From contig JBAYMN010000002.1 of assembly GCA_041663585.1 (NCBI GenBank), positions 1 to 64,000 on the forward strand: a stretch of 64,000 nucleotides of DNA, read 5' to 3'. Shown here in pieces: positions 43,093 to 51,713 of this stretch. The position numbers and the translations under genes are program-made. Position 1 is the stretch's first letter. Each line of letters opens with the position of its first letter. The notes under the pieces were generated by a model, which was given only the letters and a program-made list of their open reading frames with translations, ran no database searches and had not been told where the DNA came from. The DNA comes from JALOBO01 sp023228225. GTDB taxonomy: Bacteria; Bacillota; Clostridia; Christensenellales; UBA1242.

Positions 43093-43941
43093 ATGAAATT
43101 TGTAGAGGTAAGCGAGAAAAATATTGAGCGCGCAATAAAAAAAGGACTAGAAGAACTTAATACCACGCTAGAAAATGTAGATATAAAAGTACTAAATGAG
43201 GGTGGCTTATTTAGTAAAGCCAAAGTGAGAATAACATTAATTACAGATGAAAATGAGTTTGAAGAAAAAGAAAAAGCAGAAATTTTATCAAAAATAGAAG
43301 CAAAAGCAACTATCTTAAATGGCAAACCACCAATACTAAAAAGAGCGCTATTAAAAAGTGAAAAACCAAAAAAACAAGAAAAAACACAAAAAAACACAGA
43401 AAATTTAGTAAAAAACGATGATTTTTCAAAAAATATCGAATGTGAATGTGTAGAATGTGAAAAAATTGATCATAAAGAAAATGTAGAAAAGGCATTAAAA
43501 TTTCTTAATGGGCTGATTAGTATATTAAATATAAAAGCAGATGTTATAACTGAAAAACAACAAGAAAATGTGGTTATTAAAATTAATGGCGAGCAAACAG
43601 GTGACTTGATTGGGTATAGAGGCGAATCATTAGCCGCTCTTCAATTTTTAATTAACAACTTAACAAGAAGGGAAGAAGGTTCAAGAATTTTAGTTGATAT
43701 AGAAAATTATAGAGAACGTAGGGAAGATACATTAAAAAATCTAGCGGTTCGGCTTGCGCATAAATCAGCAAAGACAGGAAAAATTGTAAAACTTGAACCA
43801 ATGAATGCTTATGAGCGCAAGATTATTCATACAGCGCTTCAAAGCGATACTTTTGTTAAAACAATCAGTAGAGGAGAAGAACCTAATAGATATTTAATAA
43901 TAATACCTAATAAACAAGTTGATGGAGAATTAGTAGAATAA
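43093..43941 (+). CDS. jag: RNA-binding protein Jag/KhpB (SpoIIIJ-associated)
   Basis: In 282 residues: Jag-N domain (about 1-50, VSEKNIERAIKKGLEELN), a Lys/Glu-rich linker with an unusual CECVEC cluster (about 117-122), a KH-like domain (about 145-200, GYRGESLAALQFLINNL) and an R3H domain (about 205-280, ERKIIHTALQSDTFVKTISRG). It binds RNA and is linked to cell-envelope control in Firmicutes. AAGGAG precedes the ATG. It closes the rpmH cluster with a terminator behind. Confidence 0.95.
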   Translation: MKFVEVSEKNIERAIKKGLEELNTTLENVDIKVLNEGGLFSKAKVRITLITDENEFEEKEKAEILSKIEAKATILNGKPPILKRALLKSEKPKKQEKTQKNTENLVKNDDFSKNIECECVECEKIDHKENVEKALKFLNGLISILNIKADVITEKQQENVVIKINGEQTGDLIGYRGESLAALQFLINNLTRREEGSRILVDIENYRERREDTLKNLAVRLAHKSAKTGKIVKLEPMNAYERKIIHTALQSDTFVKTISRGEEPNRYLIIIPNKQVDGELVE

Positions 43942-43961
43942 CATATTTAAGTGTCTGTAAC

Positions 43962-43992
43962 AAAGCATTGCTGTTAGCAGTGCTTTTTATTT
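43962..43992 (+). terminator. Terminator after jag
   Basis: AAAGCATTGC pairs with GCAGTGCTTT (one G-T) around a short loop, followed by TTTATTTTATTTTTT. Confidence 0.75.
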
Positions 43993-44031
43993 TATTTTTT
44001 AACAAATTTGTATGCAAACGAAATAATAAGA

Positions 44032-44060
44032 TTGCAAAAACAACTGATTAATGTTAGAAT
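44032..44060 (+). promoter_or_regulatory. mnmE promoter
   Basis: TTGCAA (44032-44037), 17-bp spacer, TAGAAT (44055-44060), then AAAGGA 7 nt before the ATG. Confidence 0.65.
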
Positions 44061-44077
44061 AATTCAAAGGAATTAAG

Positions 44078-45445
44078 ATGACAAAAAATACCATAGTGGC
44101 AATCGCTACACCAATAGGTTCCGGTGGAATAAGTATTATAAGATTAAGTGGCGAATCTGCTCTTAAAATTGCGGATCAAATGTTTTTAGCGCCCAATGAT
44201 AAAAAAATTAGTGAATTAGATCCAAGAGTTTTAAATTTTGGGACCGTATCAACTGCAAAGTTTAAAGACATTTGCTTATGTGTTTATTTTAAAGCACCTA
44301 ATTCTTATACAGGTGAAGATGTTATAGAATTTCAAAGCCATGGTGGAATTAAAATTGCCGAAGGTATATTAAATGAATGTATGCTAAAAGGCGCTAGACT
44401 TGCCGAAGCCGGCGAATTTACAAAGCGAGCATTTTTAAACGGTAAGACCTCACTAGAAAATGCTGAAGGCGTGGTGGATATGATTAATGCCGAAAGTGAG
44501 GCAGAACTAAGAGCGGGATATTCATTAATTTCAGGTAAACTTAACGAAAAGGTTAAATCTATACAAAAAATATTGACAGACACAACCGCACAAGTAGAAG
44601 TTGAGATAGATTATCCAGAATATGATATAAAAAAAGCAACCATAACCGAATTAAGCGACAAACTTACTAACGCAATAGCACAAATTGAAGAACTTGTTAA
44701 TACTTCACAAACCGGACAAATAATTAAAAATGGAATAAATGTAGTAATTATTGGAAGTCCAAATGTAGGAAAATCCTCACTATTAAATGCTCTTTTAAAC
44801 AGTGAGCGTGCAATAGTTACAGAAATAGCAGGCACAACCCGTGATACTTTACAAGAGAGTTATGTTTTTAAAGGGGTAAAAGTAAATATTGTTGATACTG
44901 CGGGCATTAGAAATTCGCAAGATTCGATAGAAATAATAGGAATTGAAAGAGCAAAGCAAGCACTTAAACAAGCGGATCTCGCACTTTTAGTTTTTGATTG
45001 TTCAAAACCACTAGAAGAAAACGACTATAACAACATCAAATTATTAAAAAACCATCGCAAAATTGTAGTAATTAATAAAAATGATATTTTTATACAGAAC
45101 ACAGAAACGATTATAAGAGAATTAGAAATAAATGAAACTATAATAAAAATTAGTGCATTAAAGAAAAGTGGAATTGAATTGCTAAAAAAAGCAATATATG
45201 ACGCAATTATTGATAACAATGTTATATCAAGTCGCTTAATTATAACAAATATGAGGCATATTAATGCTTTAAATGCATCAAAAGATGCATTAACCATGGC
45301 AAAACAAGCACTAAATACAAATAGTATGGATTGCGTGGCTGATGATTTACGCACAGCATGGCAACAATTAGGCGAAATTACAGGTGAAGTGTACACTGAT
45401 GAAATTTTAAATGCTATATTTTCAAAATTTTGTTTAGGTAAATAA
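44078..45445 (+). CDS. mnmE: tRNA uridine-5-carboxymethylaminomethyl modification GTPase
   Basis: The 455-residue GTPase works with MnmG to modify U34 of tRNAs. Visible are the N-terminal tetrahydrofolate-binding domain, G1 GSPNVGKSS (about 226-234), G2/G3 with GTTRD and DTAGIR, G4 NKND, and the C-terminal catalytic FCLGK. It is followed 22 nt later by mnmG. Complete and typical. Confidence 0.97.
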   Translation: MTKNTIVAIATPIGSGGISIIRLSGESALKIADQMFLAPNDKKISELDPRVLNFGTVSTAKFKDICLCVYFKAPNSYTGEDVIEFQSHGGIKIAEGILNECMLKGARLAEAGEFTKRAFLNGKTSLENAEGVVDMINAESEAELRAGYSLISGKLNEKVKSIQKILTDTTAQVEVEIDYPEYDIKKATITELSDKLTNAIAQIEELVNTSQTGQIIKNGINVVIIGSPNVGKSSLLNALLNSERAIVTEIAGTTRDTLQESYVFKGVKVNIVDTAGIRNSQDSIEIIGIERAKQALKQADLALLVFDCSKPLEENDYNNIKLLKNHRKIVVINKNDIFIQNTETIIRELEINETIIKISALKKSGIELLKKAIYDAIIDNNVISSRLIITNMRHINALNASKDALTMAKQALNTNSMDCVADDLRTAWQQLGEITGEVYTDEILNAIFSKFCLGK

Positions 45446-45467
45446 TTAAAGGAATATAAAAAATCAA

Positions 45468-47345
45468 ATGAATATAAAAAATGAATACGAAGCAGTCATA
45501 ATTGGGTCGGGACACGCGGGTTGCGAAGCAGCACTAGCGCTTTCTAAAATGGGACATAAAACATTATTACTCACTTTAAATCTAGACTCGATAGCATTTT
45601 TGGCTTGTAATCCTTCTATTGGTGGAACCGCAAAAGGACAATTAGTTAGCGAAATTGATGCTTTGGGCGGACAAATGGGCATTTCGGCAGACCAAACTAC
45701 GATACAAGCAAAAATGTTAAACGAAGGAAAGGGTGCAGCGGTACAAAGTTTACGCGTACAAATTGATAAAGTTGCCTATCATATAAATATGAAGAGTACA
45801 CTTGAAGCACAAAAAAATTTGGACATTGTACAAGCAGAGGCTGTAAAAATTAAGCAAAAAAAAGGAAAAGTGAATTCCGTTGTTATCGCACAGGGGGCAG
45901 AATATTTTTGTAAAATAATAATTGTTTGCACGGGCGTATACTTAAAAGCAAAAATCATAATGGGCGAATTTACACAATTAATTGGACCATCTGGTTTTGC
46001 AGCAGCAAATAAACTTACAAAAAGTTTAATAAATTTGGGATTAGAAATACGCAGATTTAAAACCGGAACCCCATGTAGATTAGATGGTAGCACAATAAAC
46101 TTTTCTGAACTTGAAGAACAGGTCGGTGATGAAAATGTGCAAAATTTCTCTTATATTACTAAAAGAACACAAAAAAATCGCGCAAAATGCTATCTAACTT
46201 ATACAAATGACAACACACACAAAATAATACTAGATAATTTAAGTCGCGCGCCGATGTATAGTGGGGATATTAAAGGCATAGGTCCGCGTTATTGTCCATC
46301 TATTGAAACTAAAATTGTTAAGTTTGCCGATAAAGAGCGCCATCAAATATTCTTAGAGCCTGAATCATTATCTACAAAAGAGATTTATATGCAAGGTGCT
46401 AGTACTTCTATGCCCGTTGATATTCAACAAAAGATTGTTAATAGTGTAAAAGGGCTAGAAAACACAAAAATTATGCGAAATGCCTATGCAATAGAGTATG
46501 ATTGCATTAATAGTTTACAATTGTTGCCCACTCTTGAATATAAAAATGTTCACGGTTTATATTTTGCTGGACAAATTAATGGAACAAGTGGTTATGAAGA
46601 GGCGGCTTGTCAAGGATTAATTGCGGCAATCAATGGAGCACTTATGTTAGAAGGCAAATCACCTTTAATCTTAAAGCGTAGCGATGCGTATATTGGAGTG
46701 CTAATTGATGACTTGGTTACAAAAGGTACCAATGAACCATATAGAATGATGACAAGTCGTGCTGAATATAGATTACATCTAAGACAAGATAATACGGCAG
46801 AACGATTGACTCAAATTGGAAAAAATGTTGGGCTTGTAAATGAAAAACGTTACAAATTGTTTAAAAAAATGCAAAAAAACATAAAAAATGTTGAAAATTT
46901 GTTAAAAAAAGTGATTTTACCCAATGAAGAACTTAAAAATCTATTTCTAAGCAAGAATAGTGAAATGCCGGAAAATGGATTAACTATTGAGAATTTGTTG
47001 AAAAGAACTGATTTTGAACTAAATGATTTAATAAAACACATAAGCATATTTAAAACTTTTGAGTTAAATGCTTTAAAACAAGTTTCTATTACAATTAAAT
47101 ATGGTGGTTATTTAAAAAGACAACTTGAACAGATTGAAGAGTTTAAAAAACAAGAAAACACTGTATTATCTTTTGATTTCAATTATAAAGCAGTTAAAGG
47201 CCTAAGAATTGAGGCTATGCAAAAACTTAGTGATATAAAGCCCCTTTCCATAGGGCAGGCATCACGAATTAGTGGAGTTTCTCCCGCTGATATTTCGGTA
47301 CTTTCTATATATTTAAAACTACAAGCCAAGGGCAAAAAGAAATAA
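45468..47345 (+). CDS. mnmG: tRNA uridine-5-carboxymethylaminomethyl modification enzyme, FAD subunit
   Basis: The 625-residue FAD enzyme has the dinucleotide site GSGHAGCEAA (about 12-21), the family signatures GPRYCPSIE and QINGTSGYEEAA, and the C-terminal MnmE/tRNA-binding helices. It partners with MnmE for the cmnm5U34 modification. AAAGGA is 14 nt before the chosen ATG; an in-frame ATG 12 nt further on is an alternative start. Two parS sites follow its stop. Confidence 0.97.
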   Translation: MNIKNEYEAVIIGSGHAGCEAALALSKMGHKTLLLTLNLDSIAFLACNPSIGGTAKGQLVSEIDALGGQMGISADQTTIQAKMLNEGKGAAVQSLRVQIDKVAYHINMKSTLEAQKNLDIVQAEAVKIKQKKGKVNSVVIAQGAEYFCKIIIVCTGVYLKAKIIMGEFTQLIGPSGFAAANKLTKSLINLGLEIRRFKTGTPCRLDGSTINFSELEEQVGDENVQNFSYITKRTQKNRAKCYLTYTNDNTHKIILDNLSRAPMYSGDIKGIGPRYCPSIETKIVKFADKERHQIFLEPESLSTKEIYMQGASTSMPVDIQQKIVNSVKGLENTKIMRNAYAIEYDCINSLQLLPTLEYKNVHGLYFAGQINGTSGYEEAACQGLIAAINGALMLEGKSPLILKRSDAYIGVLIDDLVTKGTNEPYRMMTSRAEYRLHLRQDNTAERLTQIGKNVGLVNEKRYKLFKKMQKNIKNVENLLKKVILPNEELKNLFLSKNSEMPENGLTIENLLKRTDFELNDLIKHISIFKTFELNALKQVSITIKYGGYLKRQLEQIEEFKKQENTVLSFDFNYKAVKGLRIEAMQKLSDIKPLSIGQASRISGVSPADISVLSIYLKLQAKGKKK

Positions 47346-47347
47346 AT

Positions 47348-47363
47348 TGTTTCACGTGGAACA
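47348..47363 (+). other. parS: parS site 1
   Basis: TGTTTCACGTGGAACA is exactly the reverse complement of the Bacillus subtilis parS consensus TGTTCCACGTGAAACA. ParB (encoded 1.7 kb downstream) should nucleate here. Confidence 0.95.
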
Positions 47364-47389
47364 TTATTCAAAATTTTTAAAGGGCAGAT

Positions 47390-47405
47390 TGTTTCACGTG
47401 GAACA
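47390..47405 (+). other. parS: parS site 2
   Basis: A second identical 16-mer in the same orientation lies 42 bp (about four helical turns) after the first, between mnmG and rsmG. It ends 6 bp before the rsmG start. Confidence 0.95.
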
Positions 47406-47410
47406 ATTTG

Positions 47411-48127
47411 ATGAAATTAATGAAAGATATATTAAAGCATAAGTTAATAGAGATGGGAATTGAAGTCAACGAAGAGATGTTGACCCAGTTTGAAAATTAT
47501 TATAATCTGCTTATAGAGTGGAATAATAAATTTAACCTTACCGCAATAACCGAAAAATCCGAAGTGTTAGATAAACACTTTATTGATAGCATTCTTCCGT
47601 ATAAACATATACCGTTTGGCGCAACCATGTGCGATATAGGTAGTGGCGCGGGATTTCCGGCATTGCCAATTAAAATAATTAGGCCAGATATAAAACTACT
47701 TTTGGTAGATTCCTTAAACAAGAGAGTAAAGTTTTTAGAAGAAATTGTAAGGGCTTTAAATTTAAAAAATATCAAATGCGTTCACGCTCGTGCCGAAGAT
47801 TTGGCAACCAAAACAGAATACAGAGAGCAATTTGACATGTGCATAGCGAGGGCTGTCGCAAAACTGAAAACACTTTCCGAATACTGTTTACCATTTGTTA
47901 AAGTAGGCGGTAAATTTATTGCTTATAAATCCGTTGATTATGGATTAGAGTTAAACGAAAGCACAAACGCCATACAAATACTTGGCGGGAAGTTGGACAA
48001 GGTAGAACTATTAACAATACCAGAAACCAATATTAGAAGAGTATTTATTATTATAAACAAAGTAAAATCAACGCCTACAAAGTATCCACGTTTACAAAAT
48101 AAACCAAAAGACAACCCAATAATTTAG
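47411..48127 (+). CDS. rsmG: 16S rRNA (guanine527-N7)-methyltransferase
   Basis: The 238-residue SAM-dependent methyltransferase modifies G527 of 16S rRNA. The SAM site CDIGSGAGFPALPIKI (about 76-91), WNNKFNLTAI and the HFIDSI motif are visible. ATG at 47411 is chosen over TTG at 47408; ATG at 47420 is also possible, as no strong ribosome site exists because the second parS site occupies that position. It lies in the classical mnmG-rsmG-parA order. Confidence 0.96.
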   Translation: MKLMKDILKHKLIEMGIEVNEEMLTQFENYYNLLIEWNNKFNLTAITEKSEVLDKHFIDSILPYKHIPFGATMCDIGSGAGFPALPIKIIRPDIKLLLVDSLNKRVKFLEEIVRALNLKNIKCVHARAEDLATKTEYREQFDMCIARAVAKLKTLSEYCLPFVKVGGKFIAYKSVDYGLELNESTNAIQILGGKLDKVELLTIPETNIRRVFIIINKVKSTPTKYPRLQNKPKDNPII

Positions 48128-48207
48128 TGTATTTTGTCTAAAAATCATAAAGCAAAGAAAACATTACAATTATTATATATAAAATACTAGAAAAATTTTC
48201 ATATAAA

Positions 48208-48216
48208 TGCTATAAT
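48208..48216 (+). promoter_or_regulatory. parA extended -10 promoter
   Basis: TGCTATAAT is an extended -10 element, 17 bp before the parA ATG with AGAGG between. No clear -35 is seen. Confidence 0.5.
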
Positions 48217-48233
48217 AAACTTAGAGGTAATAT

Positions 48234-49013
48234 ATGGGAAAAATCATTGCATTTGCAAATCAAAAAGGCGGGGTTGGGAAAACCACTACATGTGTAAATA
48301 TGGCGGCATATCTCGCTGTTATGGGTAAAAAAGTGCTACTGGTTGATATAGATCCACAAGGTAATTCTACCACAAGTTTTGGCATAGACAAAAGTACAAA
48401 CAACAAAACCATTTATAGTGCAATAAATGGCGAGAATACAATAGAAGAAGTGGTAAGACGTACACAAATAAATGGACTTGACATTGTTCCTTCCACAGTA
48501 GAACTTTCTGGTGCGGAAATAGAATTAGTTCAAATGGATTCGCGAGAAAAAGTATTAAAAAATATAATGAATGGATTAAGAAATACTTATGACTATATTT
48601 TAATAGATTGTCCGCCTTCATTTGGTTTACTAACCGTTAATGCCTTAACAAGCGCTAATTCGGTATTGATACCTATGCAATGTGAATTCTTTCCTATTGA
48701 AGGATTGAGTCAACTTATGAACACCATTAAACTAATTAAAAAACATCTCAATCCAAATTTAGAGGTTGAGGGCGTTGTATTAACAATGAAAGATTCTCGT
48801 TCAAATTTAGTAAATCAAGTATCAGAACAAATACATAGGTACTTTGGTAAAAAAGTATTTAACACGGTTATTCCACGCAACATAAGACTAGCAGAAGCGC
48901 CAAGCCATGGGCTACCAATTGTTTTGTACGATTCAAAATGCACAGGTGCAGTAGCATATAGAACACTCGTTGAAGAATTTTTGGAAAGACAAGAAATTAA
49001 TAAGAATAATTAA
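48234..49013 (+). CDS. parA: Chromosome-partitioning ATPase ParA/Soj
   Basis: The 259-residue ATPase has the deviant Walker A KGGVGKTT (about 10-17), Walker A' DIDPQGN and Walker B YILIDCPPS. It forms ATP-dependent DNA-bound dimers and, in Firmicutes, also tunes DnaA. It lies 14 nt before parB, with parS sites 0.8 kb upstream. Confidence 0.96.
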   Translation: MGKIIAFANQKGGVGKTTTCVNMAAYLAVMGKKVLLVDIDPQGNSTTSFGIDKSTNNKTIYSAINGENTIEEVVRRTQINGLDIVPSTVELSGAEIELVQMDSREKVLKNIMNGLRNTYDYILIDCPPSFGLLTVNALTSANSVLIPMQCEFFPIEGLSQLMNTIKLIKKHLNPNLEVEGVVLTMKDSRSNLVNQVSEQIHRYFGKKVFNTVIPRNIRLAEAPSHGLPIVLYDSKCTGAVAYRTLVEEFLERQEINKNN

Positions 49014-49027
49014 ACGGAGATAAGTTT

Positions 49028-49900
49028 ATGATTCAAAAGAAAGGATTAGGTAGAGGGCTAGAATCACTTTTAGGAATTTACGGAACAGATGAAATTGAAA
49101 AAAAAGAAGAATTTAAACAAAGCGGTATTATAGAAATATCATTAGCGCTTCTTGACCCAAATCCAAAACAACCACGTAAAACCTTTGCACAAGAATCATT
49201 AATTGAACTTGCTAATTCAATTAAAATTAATGGTGTTATACAACCTATTGTGGTTACTAAGAATAATGACCGCTATATGATAGTAGCGGGTGAACGCAGA
49301 TGGCGTGCAAGCAAAATTGCCGGCGTTGATACGATACCCGCTATTGTTCGTGATTTTAATGAAAGGCAAATTAAAGAAATAACAATTATAGAAAATTTAC
49401 AGCGTGAAGATTTAAATCCAATTGAAATGGCCCATGCTATAAGCGAACTTATGACTCAGTACAATATGACACAAGAAGTTGTTGCCGAAAGAATAGGTAA
49501 AAGCCGTTCCGTAGTAGCAAATGTGTTAAGATTATTAACTCTTCCCATAGATGTAATTATTCTAATAGAAAGTGGCAGACTATCGGTAGGACACGCAAAA
49601 GTAATTGTTTCAGTCTTAGATGCGAATATGCAAATAAAACTTGCTAATATGGCGCGCGACAATAAGATGACTGTTAGAGATTTAGAAGAAGCGGTGAAAA
49701 TTATAAATGAACCAGTGAGAACCAATAAAGAGAAACTCACTCAATCTTTGGAGTTGAGAGAGTTTATTTCGGATATGCGTAGAGTTTTTGCTACAAAGGT
49801 ATCGCTTTCAGGTAACGAACAAAAAGGAAAAATAAGTATTGAATATTACAATAAAGATGACTTACAACGAATTTATGAACTTGTTGAAAAATTAAAATAA
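49028..49900 (+). CDS. parB: ParB/Spo0J partition protein
   Basis: The 290-residue CTP-dependent clamp has an N-terminal start KKGLGRGLESLLG (ParA-contacting), CTPase motif with ERRWRASK (GERR-type, about 95-102) and IENLQREDLNPIE, and an HTH (TQEVVAERIGKSRSVVANVLRLL, given as about 155-177) for parS. It spreads from the two parS sites near mnmG/rsmG and loads SMC in relatives. GGAG precedes the ATG. Confidence 0.96.
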   Translation: MIQKKGLGRGLESLLGIYGTDEIEKKEEFKQSGIIEISLALLDPNPKQPRKTFAQESLIELANSIKINGVIQPIVVTKNNDRYMIVAGERRWRASKIAGVDTIPAIVRDFNERQIKEITIIENLQREDLNPIEMAHAISELMTQYNMTQEVVAERIGKSRSVVANVLRLLTLPIDVIILIESGRLSVGHAKVIVSVLDANMQIKLANMARDNKMTVRDLEEAVKIINEPVRTNKEKLTQSLELREFISDMRRVFATKVSLSGNEQKGKISIEYYNKDDLQRIYELVEKLK

Positions 49901-49968
49901 TATTTATAAATACACTATATTATTGAGAATAAAAAATATTGAGAATAAAAATTAAGTCTATTATTAAA

Positions 49969-49994
49969 AACCACTTACTTAAATGTAAGTGGTT
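49969..49994. terminator. Bidirectional terminator between parB and cvpA
   Basis: Perfect 10-bp arms AACCACTTAC/GTAAGTGGTT with a 6-nt loop separate convergent genes. Just before it TATTGAGAATAAAAA occurs twice (49921-49935, 49937-49951). Confidence 0.8.
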
Positions 49995-50015
49995 AAATTT
50001 TGATACTAATCAAAA

Positions 50016-50789
50016 CTAAGGTGTTGGAGTATTAGAATCAATACCAAACAAATCCGCTATTACTTCATTGAAATCAATTTTATCAAGTGCAAGCGTTACT
50101 AATTGTTCTATATAATTATCAGCAGTGTCGTAAATATAATTTGCAACAGGATTTTTGTCAATCTCGTTGTTGACCACGGTTGCAAGAGAAGTCATATTAA
50201 CAAAGTACACCCCAACACAAGCAATGGCTAAGATAAGAGCGGCTTTTAAGGCTCCAAATACTAAGCCAAGTAATTTATCTAATCCATTGATTGAACGGTT
50301 TCTTGTAATTGCATTGAAAATTTTTGAAAGGATTGCGAGTGCAATTTTAATAAGTATGAATGAAACTACAACCCCGACTAAAATCATAGCAACCCCAGTT
50401 AAAATTTCGGTTAAATATGCTAAAATATTTGTCCCTTCAATAATAGCACCACTTGCGATTGCTTTATCAATAATATCTTGAACAATGCCCTTTAATATAG
50501 CGGGAATATTATTGAATAATGTTGATGTATCCATTCCCGTGGTAAATGCTTGATCTAATAGATTGTTTGTAAGTGAATTAAGCCCGTCGTGTATCCAAGT
50601 ATTCATAAAACCGGAAAGTTGAGTTACTTTGTCAATAAAAGCCGCAACAGGCTTACATGTAAGTATTGATAGCCCAAGTGTTACTGCCCAGCCAAATAAT
50701 GATACCAAAGATGATAAAAACCCCTTAGCAAATCCAACAAGAGCAAAAAAAGCAACTATAACAATAATTATAATGTCAATTGTACCCAT
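50016..50789 (-). CDS. CvpA-family membrane protein
   Basis: The 257-residue protein has four hydrophobic segments (about 3-25, 28-50, 125-150, 180-200) and the family pattern IDIIIIVIVAFFALVGFAKGF at its start, with GFLSSLVSLFGW. The NRSINGLDKLLGLVFGALKA motif is typical of the CvpA second half. CvpA proteins relate to colicin V production and envelope or stress functions, with no settled biochemical role. AGGAGG lies 5-6 nt before the ATG. Confidence 0.88.
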   Translation of the reverse strand: MGTIDIIIIVIVAFFALVGFAKGFLSSLVSLFGWAVTLGLSILTCKPVAAFIDKVTQLSGFMNTWIHDGLNSLTNNLLDQAFTTGMDTSTLFNNIPAILKGIVQDIIDKAIASGAIIEGTNILAYLTEILTGVAMILVGVVVSFILIKIALAILSKIFNAITRNRSINGLDKLLGLVFGALKAALILAIACVGVYFVNMTSLATVVNNEIDKNPVANYIYDTADNYIEQLVTLALDKIDFNEVIADLFGIDSNTPTP

Positions 50790-50998
50790 ATTTACCTCCT
50801 AAACCTTGTGAAAACAATTTATTGCTATATATATAATATCATATAAATTAAAAAATGTCACTATCAAAACAAAGAAATTTTTAAGATAATATATGTTTTT
50901 ATATATGCCAATTTTTTTATTTTAACACAAATATAAACTTTTGCAATTACTTAATCGTATTAACAAATATAATCGGTCAATAATCTACTAGGGGAATT

Positions 50999-51535
50999 AT
51001 GAAAAAAATATATTTTAAAAGTGAAAACGCAATTGTAAATTTATCAAACTATATTTTTGAAAGTATTAAATATTACAATAAACTACCCGCAATTATATGC
51101 CTAGGCACCAATCGGATAATAAATGATAGTTTGGGGCCGTTAGTAGGTACACTTTTAAAACAAAAATATAATTGTTTGGCGTATGTTTACGGGACCATTA
51201 ATGCGCCCATAACAGCATTTAAATCGAGAGCCATATATGATTTTGTATCAAGAATGCACGAAGGTAGCCCAGTAATTATTATAGATGCGTCAATAGGAAA
51301 CATCGAAGAACATGGTATTATCAAAATTACAGAAACCGAAAAAACATTTTTTTTAAACAAACAAATACCAATGCGTACTGAATTGTGCATTACTGCTGTT
51401 ACAGGATTTAATATTTATGAATTCGTATTACAGAAAACCAAGACAGATTTTGTTGGACAGATTGCTGATATTATTGCCTATTCGTTTAATAACGCATTAT
51501 TTTTAAAGAGTTTAAAAGCGGAATTATTAATTTAA
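50999..51535 (+). CDS. yyaC: YyaC-type spore protease-like protein (DUF1256)
   Basis: This 178-residue protein matches YyaC: ICLGTNRIINDSLGPLVG (about 35-52), YGTINAPI, IIIDASIGN. It is related to the GPR germination protease and occurs almost only in spore formers; B. subtilis yyaC also lies near soj-spo0J. GGGG precedes the ATG by 6 nt. A terminator follows. It supports present or recent sporulation ability in this lineage. Confidence 0.9.
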   Translation: MKKIYFKSENAIVNLSNYIFESIKYYNKLPAIICLGTNRIINDSLGPLVGTLLKQKYNCLAYVYGTINAPITAFKSRAIYDFVSRMHEGSPVIIIDASIGNIEEHGIIKITETEKTFFLNKQIPMRTELCITAVTGFNIYEFVLQKTKTDFVGQIADIIAYSFNNALFLKSLKAELLI

Positions 51536-51540
51536 AATTT

Positions 51541-51570
51541 TATGCACAAAATATACCTGTGCATATTTTA
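51541..51570 (+). terminator. Terminator after yyaC
   Basis: TATGCACA/TGTGCATA arms with a 9-nt loop, followed by TTTTATT. Confidence 0.65.
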
Positions 51571-51612
51571 TTGAGAATTATGGTAAAAAATATGCAAGTT
51601 ACAATAAATAGT

Positions 51613-51640
51613 TTGCAAGACTGTTTATTTGTGTTAAAAT
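51613..51640 (+). promoter_or_regulatory. ftsH promoter
   Basis: TTGCAA (51613-51618) and TAAAAT (51635-51640), 16-bp spacer. Together with about 73 nt of leader it precedes ftsH. Confidence 0.45.
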
Positions 51641-51713
51641 ATATTACTATAAAGAAATAAGATATTATATACTTATAATAATACTTATCATTTTACAATC
51701 TAGGAGATATTAA

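Noticed and set aside
49921..49951. Two tandem copies of TATTGAGAATAAAAA
   Set aside because: Only two AT-rich copies next to a terminator; too short and simple to call an iteron, CRISPR or att repeat.
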